Made by a program: the position numbers and the translations under genes. A stretch of 52,298 nt of DNA from the NCBI GenBank assembly GCA_031549185.1, contig JAVBQG010000042.1, forward strand, positions 1 through 52,298. The letters are read 5' to 3'. This DNA comes from JAVBQG01 sp031549185 (GTDB lineage Bacteria; Synergistota; Synergistia; Synergistales; Synergistaceae). Of this stretch, positions 32,660-41,121 are shown one piece after another (position 1 is the stretch's first letter; the number at the start of each line of letters is the position of its first letter). Under the pieces are notes generated by a model. It did not search any database. It was given only the letters and a program-made list of their open reading frames with translations, and was not told the origin of the DNA.

Positions 32660-33544
32660 TTATTGCGAGAAAATCTTTCGTAGATTCTTCACGCTCGCCT
32701 CGAGACGCAGCAGCGAGGGGCGCGAGATATCGGCCTCGCTCACGTCGTAGACGCGCGATGCGCGCACTGCCCTCATCCTGGCGAAACGGGGGTCGGCGGC
32801 GAATTCGCGCGCCGTCGTTCCGTTCATCGCGCCCTGTTGAAGGACGATCGCCTCGATCTCGCCGTCGGCGGCGAGCAGCCGCTCGGGGCCGAACGGGGCA
32901 ATCGTGCTGCCGGGAGAGGTTGGTTTCGCCCCTGTGGCGACGTTCCTGCCGCCCGCCAGCGCCATGACATGCGCCGCCCACGAATTCGGATCGCAGGTCG
33001 AGGTCGTCCGTCCCTGCACCACCAGAAAGACGCCGACGGATGGCGGCTTCGCCCCCGCGGCCATCAACTTCTTCGCTCTGGCGGCCGCCGACTTCGCCCC
33101 GTCCTCGTATCCGGAGAGCCGTCCGAGCAGCGCGAGGTACGGAGCGAACTCCCCCCAAGAAGGAGGATCCAGCACCAGCACCGGCACGCCGAGCGACTCC
33201 AGGCGCTCGAAGAGCGGCATCTGCGCGTTCGCCTGCATCGAGCGCACGAGCACCAGATCGGGCCTCAGCGCCAGGATCTGCTCGACGCCAGGTTTCAACG
33301 GCAGACGGGGCAGGTCGCCCACGATCTTTTTGTCGTCCGTGACGCTCGCGGCGACGAGGTTTTTCCTCGCGCCGATCGCGATCAGGTTCTCCGTGTGTCC
33401 AGCATAGAGCGATACGATGCGCGCTGCCGGCCCCCCAAGGCTCACACTCCGCCCGAGGTCGTCCTTGACCGCGATCGTGGCGTCCGCCGTCGCGCAAAAC
33501 GTCAGAAGGATCAGAAAACTTGTGCACAATTTAACCAGGTTCAA
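32660..33544 (-). CDS. periplasmic binding protein of the BtuF/FhuD class, orphan
   Basis: About 294 residues, starting at TTG 33544 with GGGGGA 7 bases upstream and an N-terminal signal MNLVKLCTSFLILLTFCATA. The body is a type III (cobalamin/haem/siderophore) binding protein: VKDDLGRSVSLGGPAARIVS, LYAGHTENLIAIGARKNLVA, VEQILALRPDLVLV, and a helical linker before LLAADGEIEAIVLQQGAMNG. Lack of a Gly or Ala before the only near cysteine argues against a lipoprotein. No permease or ATPase gene accompanies it. Its place between cbiK and cbiD suggests a corrinoid, cobalt-chelate or haem ligand. An ATG at 33571 is the alternative start. Confidence 0.82.
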   Translation of the reverse strand: MNLVKLCTSFLILLTFCATADATIAVKDDLGRSVSLGGPAARIVSLYAGHTENLIAIGARKNLVAASVTDDKKIVGDLPRLPLKPGVEQILALRPDLVLVRSMQANAQMPLFERLESLGVPVLVLDPPSWGEFAPYLALLGRLSGYEDGAKSAAARAKKLMAAGAKPPSVGVFLVVQGRTTSTCDPNSWAAHVMALAGGRNVATGAKPTSPGSTIAPFGPERLLAADGEIEAIVLQQGAMNGTTAREFAADPRFARMRAVRASRVYDVSEADISRPSLLRLEASVKNLRKIFSQ

Positions 33545-33640
33545 GAGAATTTCCCCCAAAGTTATACCCATAAAGTGGATAACTTTGTGGAAAAGCCCCC
33601 CCTTTCTAGGTAATTTCCCGCATGGGGAGATGTTGATAAA

Positions 33641-33680
33641 CCGGGGTGCGGTCATTTCGACGAAACGGAGGGCACCCCGG
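33641..33680 (-). terminator. hairpin downstream of cbiK
   Basis: A perfect 9-bp stem, CCGGGGTGC at 33641-33649 and GCACCCCGG at 33672-33680, with a 22-base loop. On the minus strand it is followed by TTTATC, so it could partly terminate transcription after cbiK or protect the mRNA end. Confidence 0.5.
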
Positions 33681-33691
33681 GTAAACTCAGT

Positions 33692-34582
33692 TTAGTTCCA
33701 CGCTCTCGCCAGTTTGTCAAGCAGCAGGCGATGCACCTCCGGGTACTGGCCGAGCCCCTTCAGTTTCGGAGTTACCTTGTAGCCCACCTTCGCGAGCCTC
33801 GATTTCCACGAGTCCTCCTCGTCGCCCGCCATATCGTTGTGGGCGTGGTCGCCCGCCACCAGCATCAGGGGGGCGACGGCTACGTTCTTCATCCTCGTCT
33901 TCTTCAACTGGCCGATGACGTCGTCGAGCGAGGGAATCCCCTCGACGGTACCGACGAAGAAGTTGGGCGCCTTACGCCAGAGGACCGTCTGCAGCTCGCT
34001 GTAGGCCGCGTTCGCGAAGTGTGGCGAGCCGTGCCCCATGAGGACGACCGCGCCCGCCTCCTTCTCCGCGCCGTAGATCTTCGTCAGGGCGGCGGCGAGC
34101 TTCTCGTAATCGCCCTCGCCCGCCAGCAGCGGCTCGCTGAGCACGAGGCGCTCGAAGCCGGACTTCGTGCCCCTTTCGCGCATCAGCCGAAAGCCGTCGA
34201 CGATCGCCGCCAGGTCCTGATACTCCTCGCCCGGAATGATGTGCGTCGACAGGACGGCGACGTCCGTGAAGCCCTCGAACGCCATCTTCGACAGCGAGAT
34301 CGCCGGGTCGTCGACGACGCGGTTTTGCTCGCGCGCGATCTTGCGCATGACGATGCGCGACGTGAACGCGACGCGCATCTCGACGCCGGGATACGCTTTG
34401 CGGACGGCGTCCGCCACGGCGTCGATCGCGGCCTGTCCCTCCGGCATGCTGCTGCCGAACGCGACCAGCAGGATACCCTTCTTCTCCTTCGGGGCCTCAG
34501 CCGCAAAGCCGGCGGACGCAAGCAAAACCGTCACCCATAACGTGAGAGCGAGCGCAAACAGCACACGATGTGTCAACTTCAA
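33692..34582 (-). CDS. cbiK: anaerobic cobalt chelatase with a signal peptide
   Basis: A 296-residue CbiK. Residues 1-28 (MKLTHRVLFALALTLWVTVL and on to GFAAE) form a clear signal peptide, so the enzyme should be exported. The mature part has KKGILLVAFGSSMPEGQAAI, VAFTSRIVMRKIA, VLSTHIIPGEEYQDL, VLMGHGSPHFANAAYSELQ and MLVAGDHAHNDMAGDEEDSW, which carry the two metal-site histidines. It inserts Co(II), and in some cases Fe(II), into sirohydrochlorin. Periplasmic CbiK forms are known from Desulfovibrio. The TTG at 34582 has GGAGGAG upstream. It follows cbiC within the riboswitch-led operon. Confidence 0.93.
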   Translation of the reverse strand: MKLTHRVLFALALTLWVTVLLASAGFAAEAPKEKKGILLVAFGSSMPEGQAAIDAVADAVRKAYPGVEMRVAFTSRIVMRKIAREQNRVVDDPAISLSKMAFEGFTDVAVLSTHIIPGEEYQDLAAIVDGFRLMRERGTKSGFERLVLSEPLLAGEGDYEKLAAALTKIYGAEKEAGAVVLMGHGSPHFANAAYSELQTVLWRKAPNFFVGTVEGIPSLDDVIGQLKKTRMKNVAVAPLMLVAGDHAHNDMAGDEEDSWKSRLAKVGYKVTPKLKGLGQYPEVHRLLLDKLARAWN

Positions 34583-34627
34583 AAAAATCTCCTCCAGTCC
34601 GTGTCGTGCAGATACTCATGTCGATGT

Positions 34628-35257
34628 CTATACCAACCGCAGCAGAGCGTTCATACACGCCGCACAGAGGCTCGAGCCGCCCCGCGGCCCGCGCAGCAGG
34701 AAGGAGGGTATGTTTGTTTCGGCCAGCGCCCGTTTGCTCTCCGCCGCGCCGACGAAGCCGACGGGCATGCCGCAGACGAAATCGACCGGCGCGCCGGACT
34801 CCGCGTGCTCCAGCAGGCGAAAGAGCGCCGTCGGCGCGTTGCCGAACGCGAAGATCCGCACGCCCCGCTCGACGGCGATGTCCACCGAGGCCATCGCCCT
34901 GGTGATTCCATCGTCGTGCGCGCGGCGCACCGCCTCCTCGTCGTGGATGAAACAGACCGTCTCCAAACCCAATCGCGCGCACTCCGTGCGCGAGATGCCG
35001 GCTTTCAGCATCTCGACGTCGCAAAAAATTTTTCCTCCGGCGGGCAGGACCTCGCGCGCGACGGACAGCGCGTCACCATGCGCCTCGAGAAGGTTCGCCA
35101 GCGCGAAATCCGCCCCCGCGTGCACCACGCGAATCGCCACGTCCATCAACGGTTCGTCGATCGCGTAGCACGACAGCGTTTCGCGGATAATCTCGAAACT
35201 CCGCTCCTCGATCGCCCTCGGTCCCTGTTCGTAATCCCTCTTCGCCTTCTCCATCAC
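34628..35257 (-). CDS. cbiC: cobalt-precorrin-8 methylmutase
   Basis: A 209-residue protein with EERSFEIIRETLSCYAIDEP, VAIRVVHAGADFALANLL, the motif IFCDVEMLKAGISR, and VCGMPVGFVGAAESKRAL near the end. These include the catalytic His region of CbiC/CobH, which moves the C11 methyl group to C12 and yields cobyrinate. It is the first gene after the cobalamin riboswitch and its terminator hairpin, and so the most directly regulated. An ATG at 35254 is an equally possible start. Confidence 0.95.
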   Translation of the reverse strand: MMEKAKRDYEQGPRAIEERSFEIIRETLSCYAIDEPLMDVAIRVVHAGADFALANLLEAHGDALSVAREVLPAGGKIFCDVEMLKAGISRTECARLGLETVCFIHDEEAVRRAHDDGITRAMASVDIAVERGVRIFAFGNAPTALFRLLEHAESGAPVDFVCGMPVGFVGAAESKRALAETNIPSFLLRGPRGGSSLCAACMNALLRLV

Positions 35258-35278
35258 GACCCATCCCCTTTCTCCGGC

Positions 35279-35319
35279 AAAAATTCGAGCGCCACAATAT
35301 AGACTCTACTGTGGCGCTC
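35279..35319 (-). terminator. terminator of the riboswitch expression platform
   Basis: A perfect 10-bp stem, GAGCGCCACA at 35287-35296 and TGTGGCGCTC at 35310-35319, followed on the minus strand by GAATTTTTG. It stands between the cobalamin aptamer and cbiC, where a Rho-independent terminator would switch the operon off when cobalamin is bound. Confidence 0.8.
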
Positions 35320-35390
35320 CGCCGCGGGGCCACATGCGAGACCCGCAAACGCTCAGCGCCCGCCCGCGCAGGCAAACTTTCGCGACTGAC

Positions 35391-35529
35391 GTCGAACCGG
35401 TCTCCTGGCTTCCGTTCATCCTACTCCCGCGCCTTCCCCGAATCGCTTCGAGTGGCAAACTGCGGTTTCGTCCCGGTCACAGTGGCGGGGCCGCTCCGGC
35501 TTCGAACCGGATTCCCGTATCGTTCGACG
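35391..35529 (-). ncRNA. cobalamin riboswitch aptamer
   Basis: Read on the minus strand the segment contains ACGGGAATCCGGT, CCCGCCACTGTGACCGGGA, TTTGCCACT, GGGGAAGGC and the B12 box GAAGCCAGGAGACC in the right order. The outer stem is perfect: GTCGAAC near 35529 pairs with GTTCGAC at 35391-35397. This is the standard AdoCbl-class layout. It precedes a terminator and cbiC, so it should reduce corrin gene expression when cobalamin is plentiful. How far down the block its control reaches is unclear. Confidence 0.93.
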
Positions 35530-35553
35530 CTGCATGAAACTCTGTCAAGAATT

Positions 35554-35559
35554 ATTATA
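35554..35559 (-). promoter_or_regulatory. candidate -10 box for the riboswitch transcript
   Basis: TATAAT on the minus strand lies 24 bases before the aptamer, which would put the start of transcription just ahead of it. The -35 region is weak. The remainder of the gap 35530-35774 shows no gene. Confidence 0.4.
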
Positions 35560-35774
35560 AACGAAAAATGGGGGGAAATGCGAATCTTATGATGAAAAAC
35601 AAGACAGACACGGCTCTGTCCCCTCCGATTCCCGGTTCCCAAGCGGCGCCGGAGGGGAACCCCGGCTAAATTGCGGCAAGACCGCTTCGAAACGAAGCAA
35701 GGACAAGACGTCGCTATCCTCCAAAATCCTTCGCCTTGTCCCCGCATTCCACTTCTACTGGGCGCTTGGTTTCC

Positions 35775-37430
35775 TCAGGAAGTTTTTCCGGCCACCACGG
35801 CGTCCGCCGCAAGCTTCTCTCCAGGCGTACCGGTCGTCAGACAGCGCATTCCGAATGCCAGGACGACCAGGCCGACGACCAGCGCCGGCCAGTTGATCCA
35901 CATACTCACGCCGATCGACACGATCAGCGTTCCGATACAACCGACGAGGGCGCCGCCGAAGATCCACGTGTCCTGCGGGTATCCCTTGATCACCTTCCCC
36001 TTGCTGTCGAACCCCGGCAGCAGATCCGTCTCCTTGTTCTGCACGAGACCCACGACCGCCACGACGAGGATCGAGAGCCCCACGCCCCAGAGGGTCGGCA
36101 GCTTCCAGGCGTTGAAATAGGTGAAGAGATAGGCGACCAGACCCGTCAGAATCCCCGCCAGCGTGCTCTCCGCCGTCGACTTCCGCCAGAAGAACGTCGC
36201 CATCAGCGGCGCGAAGATCGACGAGGCGTACACGCCCCAGCCCAGGTTGAAGATCGCGATGATCCCCTCCATGCTCAGCACGAAGACCGTGCAGAGGACG
36301 GTCAGGACGACCGTGAGAACGCGCGCGAAGAACAGCTCCTGTTTGTCGGTCAGCGTCTTCGAGGAGAGGGCCTCGCGTATGTCGACCGTCACCGCCACTA
36401 CGCCGATGTGCAGATACGAGTCGATCGTCGAGATCGTCGTCGCGAAGAGCGCCGCCGCGAAAAGGCCCAGCAGGCCGGATGGAAGGATCTTGCCCATCAG
36501 CGTGTACAGTACCTGGTCGTTTTTGGTCACCATGTCCGGGGTCACGATGATGGCGGCCGCCAGGCCGAAGACGATGACGATGCCGGCCCACAGCGTCGTA
36601 TAGAGAAAACCGAACGTACTTCCCCGCACGGCGGTCTTCTCGTCCTTGGCCGAGATGAAGCGCGTCAGGTAGACGATGTCGGCCACGGAGGTCAGCAGTC
36701 CGCTGATCAGGAGCGTGATCCAGGCGACGTTCGGACGCAGGCCGAAAAATTTCTCGGCGGCCAATGTCGCGTGAATGTTGCTCGGCGTCGCGCCGTGCAG
36801 GATACAGAAGAGCGGAATGACGATGAAGATCGTCGGCGTCATCACGAACCACTGGAAGACGTCGGTGTACACGACCGAGACCAGGCCGCCGAACATCGTA
36901 CAGGCGATGGTGATGATGGCGCTGATGACGATGCACTGGTTGTAGGTGAGGCCGTACTGCGCGGTGGCCATGTGGAGCAGGAGGCCAATCGCCACCAGTT
37001 GTCCCGCCATGGTTGCGAGCGCGAGCCAGGTGGAGGCGATGCCGCCGCAGAGCCTGGCGACCCTGTTGCCGTTATAGCGATGCTTGAAGACATCGCCCAC
37101 GCTCTTGATGTCGATGTGGTCGGCGCTCTTCTTCAGCCTCCTGGCGAGGCCGAACATGACCGCCACCCAACCGCCGATGTTGTAACACTGGCTGGAGAAG
37201 AGGACGCCGACGCCGCTGGTCCACGCTCCTCCCGCGTAGCCGATCAGAGAGGCCGACCCCTTCATCGAGGCGCCCTGCGTGGCCATCGTGGCCAGCTCTC
37301 CGAAGCGCTTGCCCCCGATCATGAAATCTTTCGCGCTCTTCACGCGCCGGGAGCTCCCGTAAATGATGGCGACCAGTATTCCAAAATAAATGACGACAAC
37401 CAACGTGTCCAAACCCGTAAAATTGAACAT
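35775..37430 (-). CDS. sodium:solute symporter (SSS family)
   Basis: A 551-residue membrane protein with about 13 hydrophobic segments, the normal SSS size. Telling stretches are GLDTLVVVIYFGILVAIIYG, AKDFMIGGKRFGELATMATQ, GGLVSVVYTDVFQWFVM and FAAALFATTISTIDSYLHIG, the last with the Ser/Thr-rich sodium-site helix. It uses sodium to bring a solute into the cell; the neighbouring reductase genes suggest an N-methylated amino acid or betaine-like compound, or proline, by inference. The gene is last in the operon behind an AraC-type regulator, 16 bases away. Confidence 0.88.
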   Translation of the reverse strand: MFNFTGLDTLVVVIYFGILVAIIYGSSRRVKSAKDFMIGGKRFGELATMATQGASMKGSASLIGYAGGAWTSGVGVLFSSQCYNIGGWVAVMFGLARRLKKSADHIDIKSVGDVFKHRYNGNRVARLCGGIASTWLALATMAGQLVAIGLLLHMATAQYGLTYNQCIVISAIITIACTMFGGLVSVVYTDVFQWFVMTPTIFIVIPLFCILHGATPSNIHATLAAEKFFGLRPNVAWITLLISGLLTSVADIVYLTRFISAKDEKTAVRGSTFGFLYTTLWAGIVIVFGLAAAIIVTPDMVTKNDQVLYTLMGKILPSGLLGLFAAALFATTISTIDSYLHIGVVAVTVDIREALSSKTLTDKQELFFARVLTVVLTVLCTVFVLSMEGIIAIFNLGWGVYASSIFAPLMATFFWRKSTAESTLAGILTGLVAYLFTYFNAWKLPTLWGVGLSILVVAVVGLVQNKETDLLPGFDSKGKVIKGYPQDTWIFGGALVGCIGTLIVSIGVSMWINWPALVVGLVVLAFGMRCLTTGTPGEKLAADAVVAGKTS

Positions 37431-37445
37431 CTCCCCATTTTCCTC

Positions 37446-38273
37446 CTATCCGTCCGTTCCGACGCCGGCGAGGTATCGTGCCGGCGACACGCCGGTGATC
37501 TTCGAAAACGTCTTGGAAAAATGGCTCTGATCCGAAAAACCGAGATCGTAGGCGATGCGAAGCATCGAATCTCCCATGCCGAGCATCTCTCTCGCCTTGT
37601 TGATCCTGAGCTGGTTGAGGTAGTGGTGCGACGTCATGCCGAACTCCTCTTTGAACAGTCGAATGAAGTGGCGGGGGCTGAGACCGCCCACGTCCGAGAG
37701 CTCCCGGATATCCGGCACGCGCGCGTAGTTTGCGTCAAGATACGCCTTGACGGCCCGGATGTTCGGCGAACGCACGTCGAACCTGAACAGGGTGTTCTTC
37801 GAGATATCCGACAGAAGCCCTCTGGAGAGCTCGTGCAGGAGGTGAACGTCGCGCCGCTCGCCCGATTCCACGCTCCGAAGGCTGCCCAGGAAAGCGTCGC
37901 TGAGAGAGCGGTCCGAGATCCGGCAGATCGAGTTCAACTCGCGCGCCAGCGCCCTCTCGAGCCAGGGCGCCAGGTTGTAGAGCGCTCGCGTGAGCGTCCT
38001 GTAGCGGCACCCGCTCGTCGCCCGCGCGATGTCGAAGCTGTGCGGCACCTCCGGTCCCAGCAGCAGGACCTCGCCGGGGTGGAGGTCGATGTGGAGATCC
38101 CGCACGACGAGGGGGAGCACCCCCATCTCGACGGCGCTGATCGTAAATCCGTGGTGGAAGTGGCAATCCACGGGGGCAGGCGCGTAGGACGCCGTCAAAA
38201 AATCCAGGCCGGCTGCCTCCTTCGCCCTCCAGTATTTCTTGGAAATATGCCCCTTCGGAACCTCCGTCTCCAT
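37446..38273 (-). CDS. AraC-family regulator of the reductase-symporter operon
   Basis: About 275 residues. The N-terminal half is a cupin-like sensor (HHGFTISAVEMGVL, LHPGEVLLLGPEVPHSFDI). The C-terminal 100 residues have both AraC helix-turn-helix units: IRELSDVGGLSPRHFIRLFK and LRIAYDLGFSDQSHFSKTF followed by KITGVSPARY. The ATG at 38273 has an AGGTGA site; earlier in-frame starts to 38360 lack support. Lying between the GrdB-like gene and the symporter gene, it very likely controls this operon in response to its substrate. Confidence 0.88.
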   Translation of the reverse strand: METEVPKGHISKKYWRAKEAAGLDFLTASYAPAPVDCHFHHGFTISAVEMGVLPLVVRDLHIDLHPGEVLLLGPEVPHSFDIARATSGCRYRTLTRALYNLAPWLERALARELNSICRISDRSLSDAFLGSLRSVESGERRDVHLLHELSRGLLSDISKNTLFRFDVRSPNIRAVKAYLDANYARVPDIRELSDVGGLSPRHFIRLFKEEFGMTSHHYLNQLRINKAREMLGMGDSMLRIAYDLGFSDQSHFSKTFSKITGVSPARYLAGVGTDG

Positions 38274-38366
38274 CGTCCGTTTCACCTCGGCTCGTCTTCG
38301 CCACGCAAACATCGCAAGGGCCGTCCGAAGGCATTGCCCACGAGACGGCCTTTGTGTCATATATTT

Positions 38367-39656
38367 TTATTCTTTCAGTTCCTCAGTTAACGCCTCCAGT
38401 GCCTGCATCACCGTCTCCCGCCGCATGGCATACTCCGCCTCGGCATCTTCGAGAATCGGCGCGAGGGGGTGGGGGATCGCCGTCCCATGGACGACGCAGT
38501 TGCTTCCGAACGTGTGGGCGATGGGATCCATCGCGGTTATATGAGCGCAGGGAATGCCGGCGCGCTCCACTTCCTTCGTGATCGCTGACCCGCAGCGAGT
38601 GCACGATCCTCAGGTCGAGACCATGATCGCAGCGTCCACGCCCGCCTCGCTCAGCATGCCAGCGATGCCGCGCCCGAAGGCCTCGCCGTTCGAGAGCGAC
38701 GCGCCCGTGCCGACCGTGGAGTAGAAAAACTCGTGAACCTTCCCGATGTCCCCGCTCTTCTCCAGATCCCTCAACACGTCGAGGGGGACGATACGGTTCG
38801 GGTTCTCGTCGGAGAAGGTCGAGTCGTAGCCGCCGTGGACGGAGACGATTTGGCCGGATGCGAGCGCCGGCAGCCCCTCCATCGAATAAACGCCGAACTT
38901 CGTCGCGGCCGATCCCTCGATCCGGTCGGGGTTGCCGGCCGGGACCATGCCACCGGTGTTCAGCAGGGCGATCGTGGCCTTCGAGAGGTCCGCGACGCGC
39001 GGCGCGACGGCGACACGCTCGGGGATCTTCTGGGTGTACTCCGATACGAACGGCTCGCCCGCGATCTTCGCGAGCAGCATGTCGACGGCGCGGGCGCCTC
39101 CGTTCCTCTCGCAGAAGAAGTTCCTCCGGCGATTCCGGTGGAAATAGCCCTCGCTCGACGCCTCGCCGAGTGGCTCGTCTTTCAAAATCTTCTTCGCCAG
39201 CGCCGTCATGTCCTCCAGCGCCCGCTTCATCGCCCGCGCCGAGTCGCCCGTGCGGACGATGAACGCCTTCTCGCGGAACATCTCGACCGCCGGGCTCTCG
39301 TCGCTCATGCCCGCGACGCCGGGGATGCCGAGAACTCTGTCCGCCTCGGCAATCGCATGCCCGCAGGCAAAACCGTAGCGCCCGGCGTAGAACGACGGCC
39401 CTGCGACGATCAGATCTGGACGGTGCTCCGCCAGCGCCCTGCCCCAGAGGGCGAGCGCCTCGTCCCGATGCGTCGCGAAGTAGTTGTCGCCGCAGATGAA
39501 CGTCGCCGCGACCTTCGCCTCGCCGCCGAGAAGCGCCTCCAGCTGCGTCCCTGGGCCGACGGGGCCGATGCGCAGCATCGGTTCGAAATCGGCCGCGTCC
39601 TCTCCGCCTACGCCTGCGAAAAACTGGTTGATGTAATGCAAAACCTTATAGGTCAC
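38367..39656 (-). CDS. selenoprotein, GrdB/GrdF/GrdH-type substrate-specific reductase subunit
   Basis: About 429 residues, read through an in-frame UGA at 38610-38612 as selenocysteine. The first part (MTYKVLHYINQFFAGVGGED, TFICGDNYFATHRDEAL, VAGPSFYAGRYGFACGHA) is the B-subunit of the glycine/sarcosine/betaine reductase family. After AAIMVST the UGA gives UGSCTRCG, the UxxCxxC active site, and the frame continues to a normal end (IPHPLAPILEDAEAEYAMRR). Total length matches GrdB. The subunit attacks the substrate amino group bond to form carboxymethyl-selenoether on a partner selenoprotein. Glycine, sarcosine and betaine versions cannot be separated by eye; the symporter next door favours an N-methylated substrate. 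GTG at 39656 is preferred to GTG at 39665. Confidence 0.92.
38576..38612 (-). promoter_or_regulatory. UGA selenocysteine codon with SECIS-like hairpin
   Basis: The UGA is at 38610-38612. Just after it, on the minus strand, TCGTG (38606-38602) pairs with CACGA (38580-38576) and TCGCTG (38598-38593) pairs with CAGCGA (38587-38582), leaving an apical loop CGGGT. Position and a G-rich loop fit bacterial SECIS elements read by SelB. Confidence 0.8.
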
Positions 39657-39671
39657 TCCACTCACCTCGCC

Positions 39672-40985
39672 TTATACCCATCTTGCGGAGAGGCGGCCGA
39701 TTCCGCCCTGCGAGCAGGCACTCGCGACGTGGTTCAGCTGTGTGTAAAAGTATTCCGGCTCCGGGCGCTCGTCGCAGTCGACCCGTATGATCGCCATACT
39801 CGCCTCGTTGCCGATGAAGGCGCCCATCTTCTCCGGGACGGCCAACAGCTGGTGAGTGTTGCCGACGCTGACCATCGCGTCGCACTCCGGTACCCAATCG
39901 GCAAGGCCGGGGCTGCTGCCGTCGACTCCGCCGAGTTCGTCGGAGATGACCACGGTTCCGATGCCCGCGTCCTCCAAGTGTTTGACGTTGAGCATGATGT
40001 CCTCGTCCGGGTTGCCATGCCCCTCCGTGCAGAGGATTGCGCCATCCGCGCCGAGCATCTTCGCCAGTTTCGTCGTGACGAGGCTCGAGCGAATCTTCCC
40101 CGAAAGAGTGACCACCTCGTTGTGCAGCACGACGCCGAGGAAGCGCAGCGTCTTCCCGTGGCGCTCGAAGCACTCCTCGATGGCGGGGCTGTTCTGAATG
40201 TCGTACAGGTACTGCTTGTCGGAGCAGACCGTGCAGTGACTGCCGATGAAGTTCGTCACCGCGCCGTCGAGCACCTCGTTGGGGTGCAGGACGGTCGGAA
40301 TCATCGTCGGCCCAGCAATCTGCCCGTAGACCCGGAAATCCTCCACCAGCGGGTTCTGCGCGAGAAGCTGCATGACGTAGACGACGCCGGGCAGCGACGG
40401 ATCCGCCTCGGCCAGCTCGCGGGTCACAGCCCTGTCGGGCGCAGCGCCCGCGCACTGTTCCGCGAGATAGACCGCGAGCCGGAGCCCCGCCAGACGACAG
40501 GCGTCGTCGACAGCCTGCGTTTCGTTTTTCTGCATCTGAATGTTAACTCTGGCGTTCACAATCATGTTGAATGTCTTCGAATAGGGTGTGTACTCGGAAG
40601 CAGGTCCCGACATGTCGACAAAACCGCCCGTACGGCAGACGAGCTCGTCGTCGCCCGACTCGGTGACGACCACAGCCGCGCCCTTGAGGGCCAGCGTGCG
40701 CCCGATCCCGGCCTGTTTCATCCCGTCCACATCGCCGAAGATGCCCGGGAACATGGCGCCCTCCTCCGACGTCTTGCAACGGGGTTCGACGACCATCTTG
40801 ACCGGCAGAATACGGACGCTCTCCCCCGGGCGCGCGATGTGCAGCGAAAACGCCTCGACGCCCGGATACGCCCCGCACGCGCCCAGGGCCTCGTCCCGGT
40901 TCACATACAGGACGCCGCCCACGGCCTCGGTCCTCTCTCCCCACTCCATTCCCTTGATATCCAACATGGCAAAGTCGAGCTTCAT
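39672..40985 (-). CDS. GrdE/GrdG/GrdI-type reductase proprotein (component B alpha/beta)
   Basis: A 437-residue protein beginning MKLDFAMLDIKGMEWGERTE. Family stretches include FPGIFGDVDGMKQAGIG, VVVTESGDDELVCRTGG and GSHCTVCSDKQYLYD. The precursor is known in glycine reductase to be cut before a cysteine in the middle to give two subunits with a carbonyl prosthetic group; the Cys in SHCTVC near residue 245 is the likely site. It pairs with the selenoprotein encoded 16 bases downstream. The ATG at 40985 has a strong GGAGGGGGG site. GrdA, GrdC and GrdD, which complete the reductase, are not in the window. Confidence 0.9.
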   Translation of the reverse strand: MKLDFAMLDIKGMEWGERTEAVGGVLYVNRDEALGACGAYPGVEAFSLHIARPGESVRILPVKMVVEPRCKTSEEGAMFPGIFGDVDGMKQAGIGRTLALKGAAVVVTESGDDELVCRTGGFVDMSGPASEYTPYSKTFNMIVNARVNIQMQKNETQAVDDACRLAGLRLAVYLAEQCAGAAPDRAVTRELAEADPSLPGVVYVMQLLAQNPLVEDFRVYGQIAGPTMIPTVLHPNEVLDGAVTNFIGSHCTVCSDKQYLYDIQNSPAIEECFERHGKTLRFLGVVLHNEVVTLSGKIRSSLVTTKLAKMLGADGAILCTEGHGNPDEDIMLNVKHLEDAGIGTVVISDELGGVDGSSPGLADWVPECDAMVSVGNTHQLLAVPEKMGAFIGNEASMAIIRVDCDERPEPEYFYTQLNHVASACSQGGIGRLSARWV

Positions 40986-41121
40986 AATACCCCCCCTCCC
41001 GGAAGGTTCTGATTCGCATGCGTTGGAGACTATGAGACAAAATTTATTGCGAGCGCTCAAGGATAATATAGCGGAAAGGTGTGACAAAAGTCTTGTACAA
41101 AATGGCCGTGTTTGCGCTGTC

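Noticed and set aside
38610..38612. Reading the UGA as a true stop giving two separate genes
   Set aside because: The frame continues with the conserved UxxCxxC motif and the expected family C-terminus, and a hairpin follows at the right distance.
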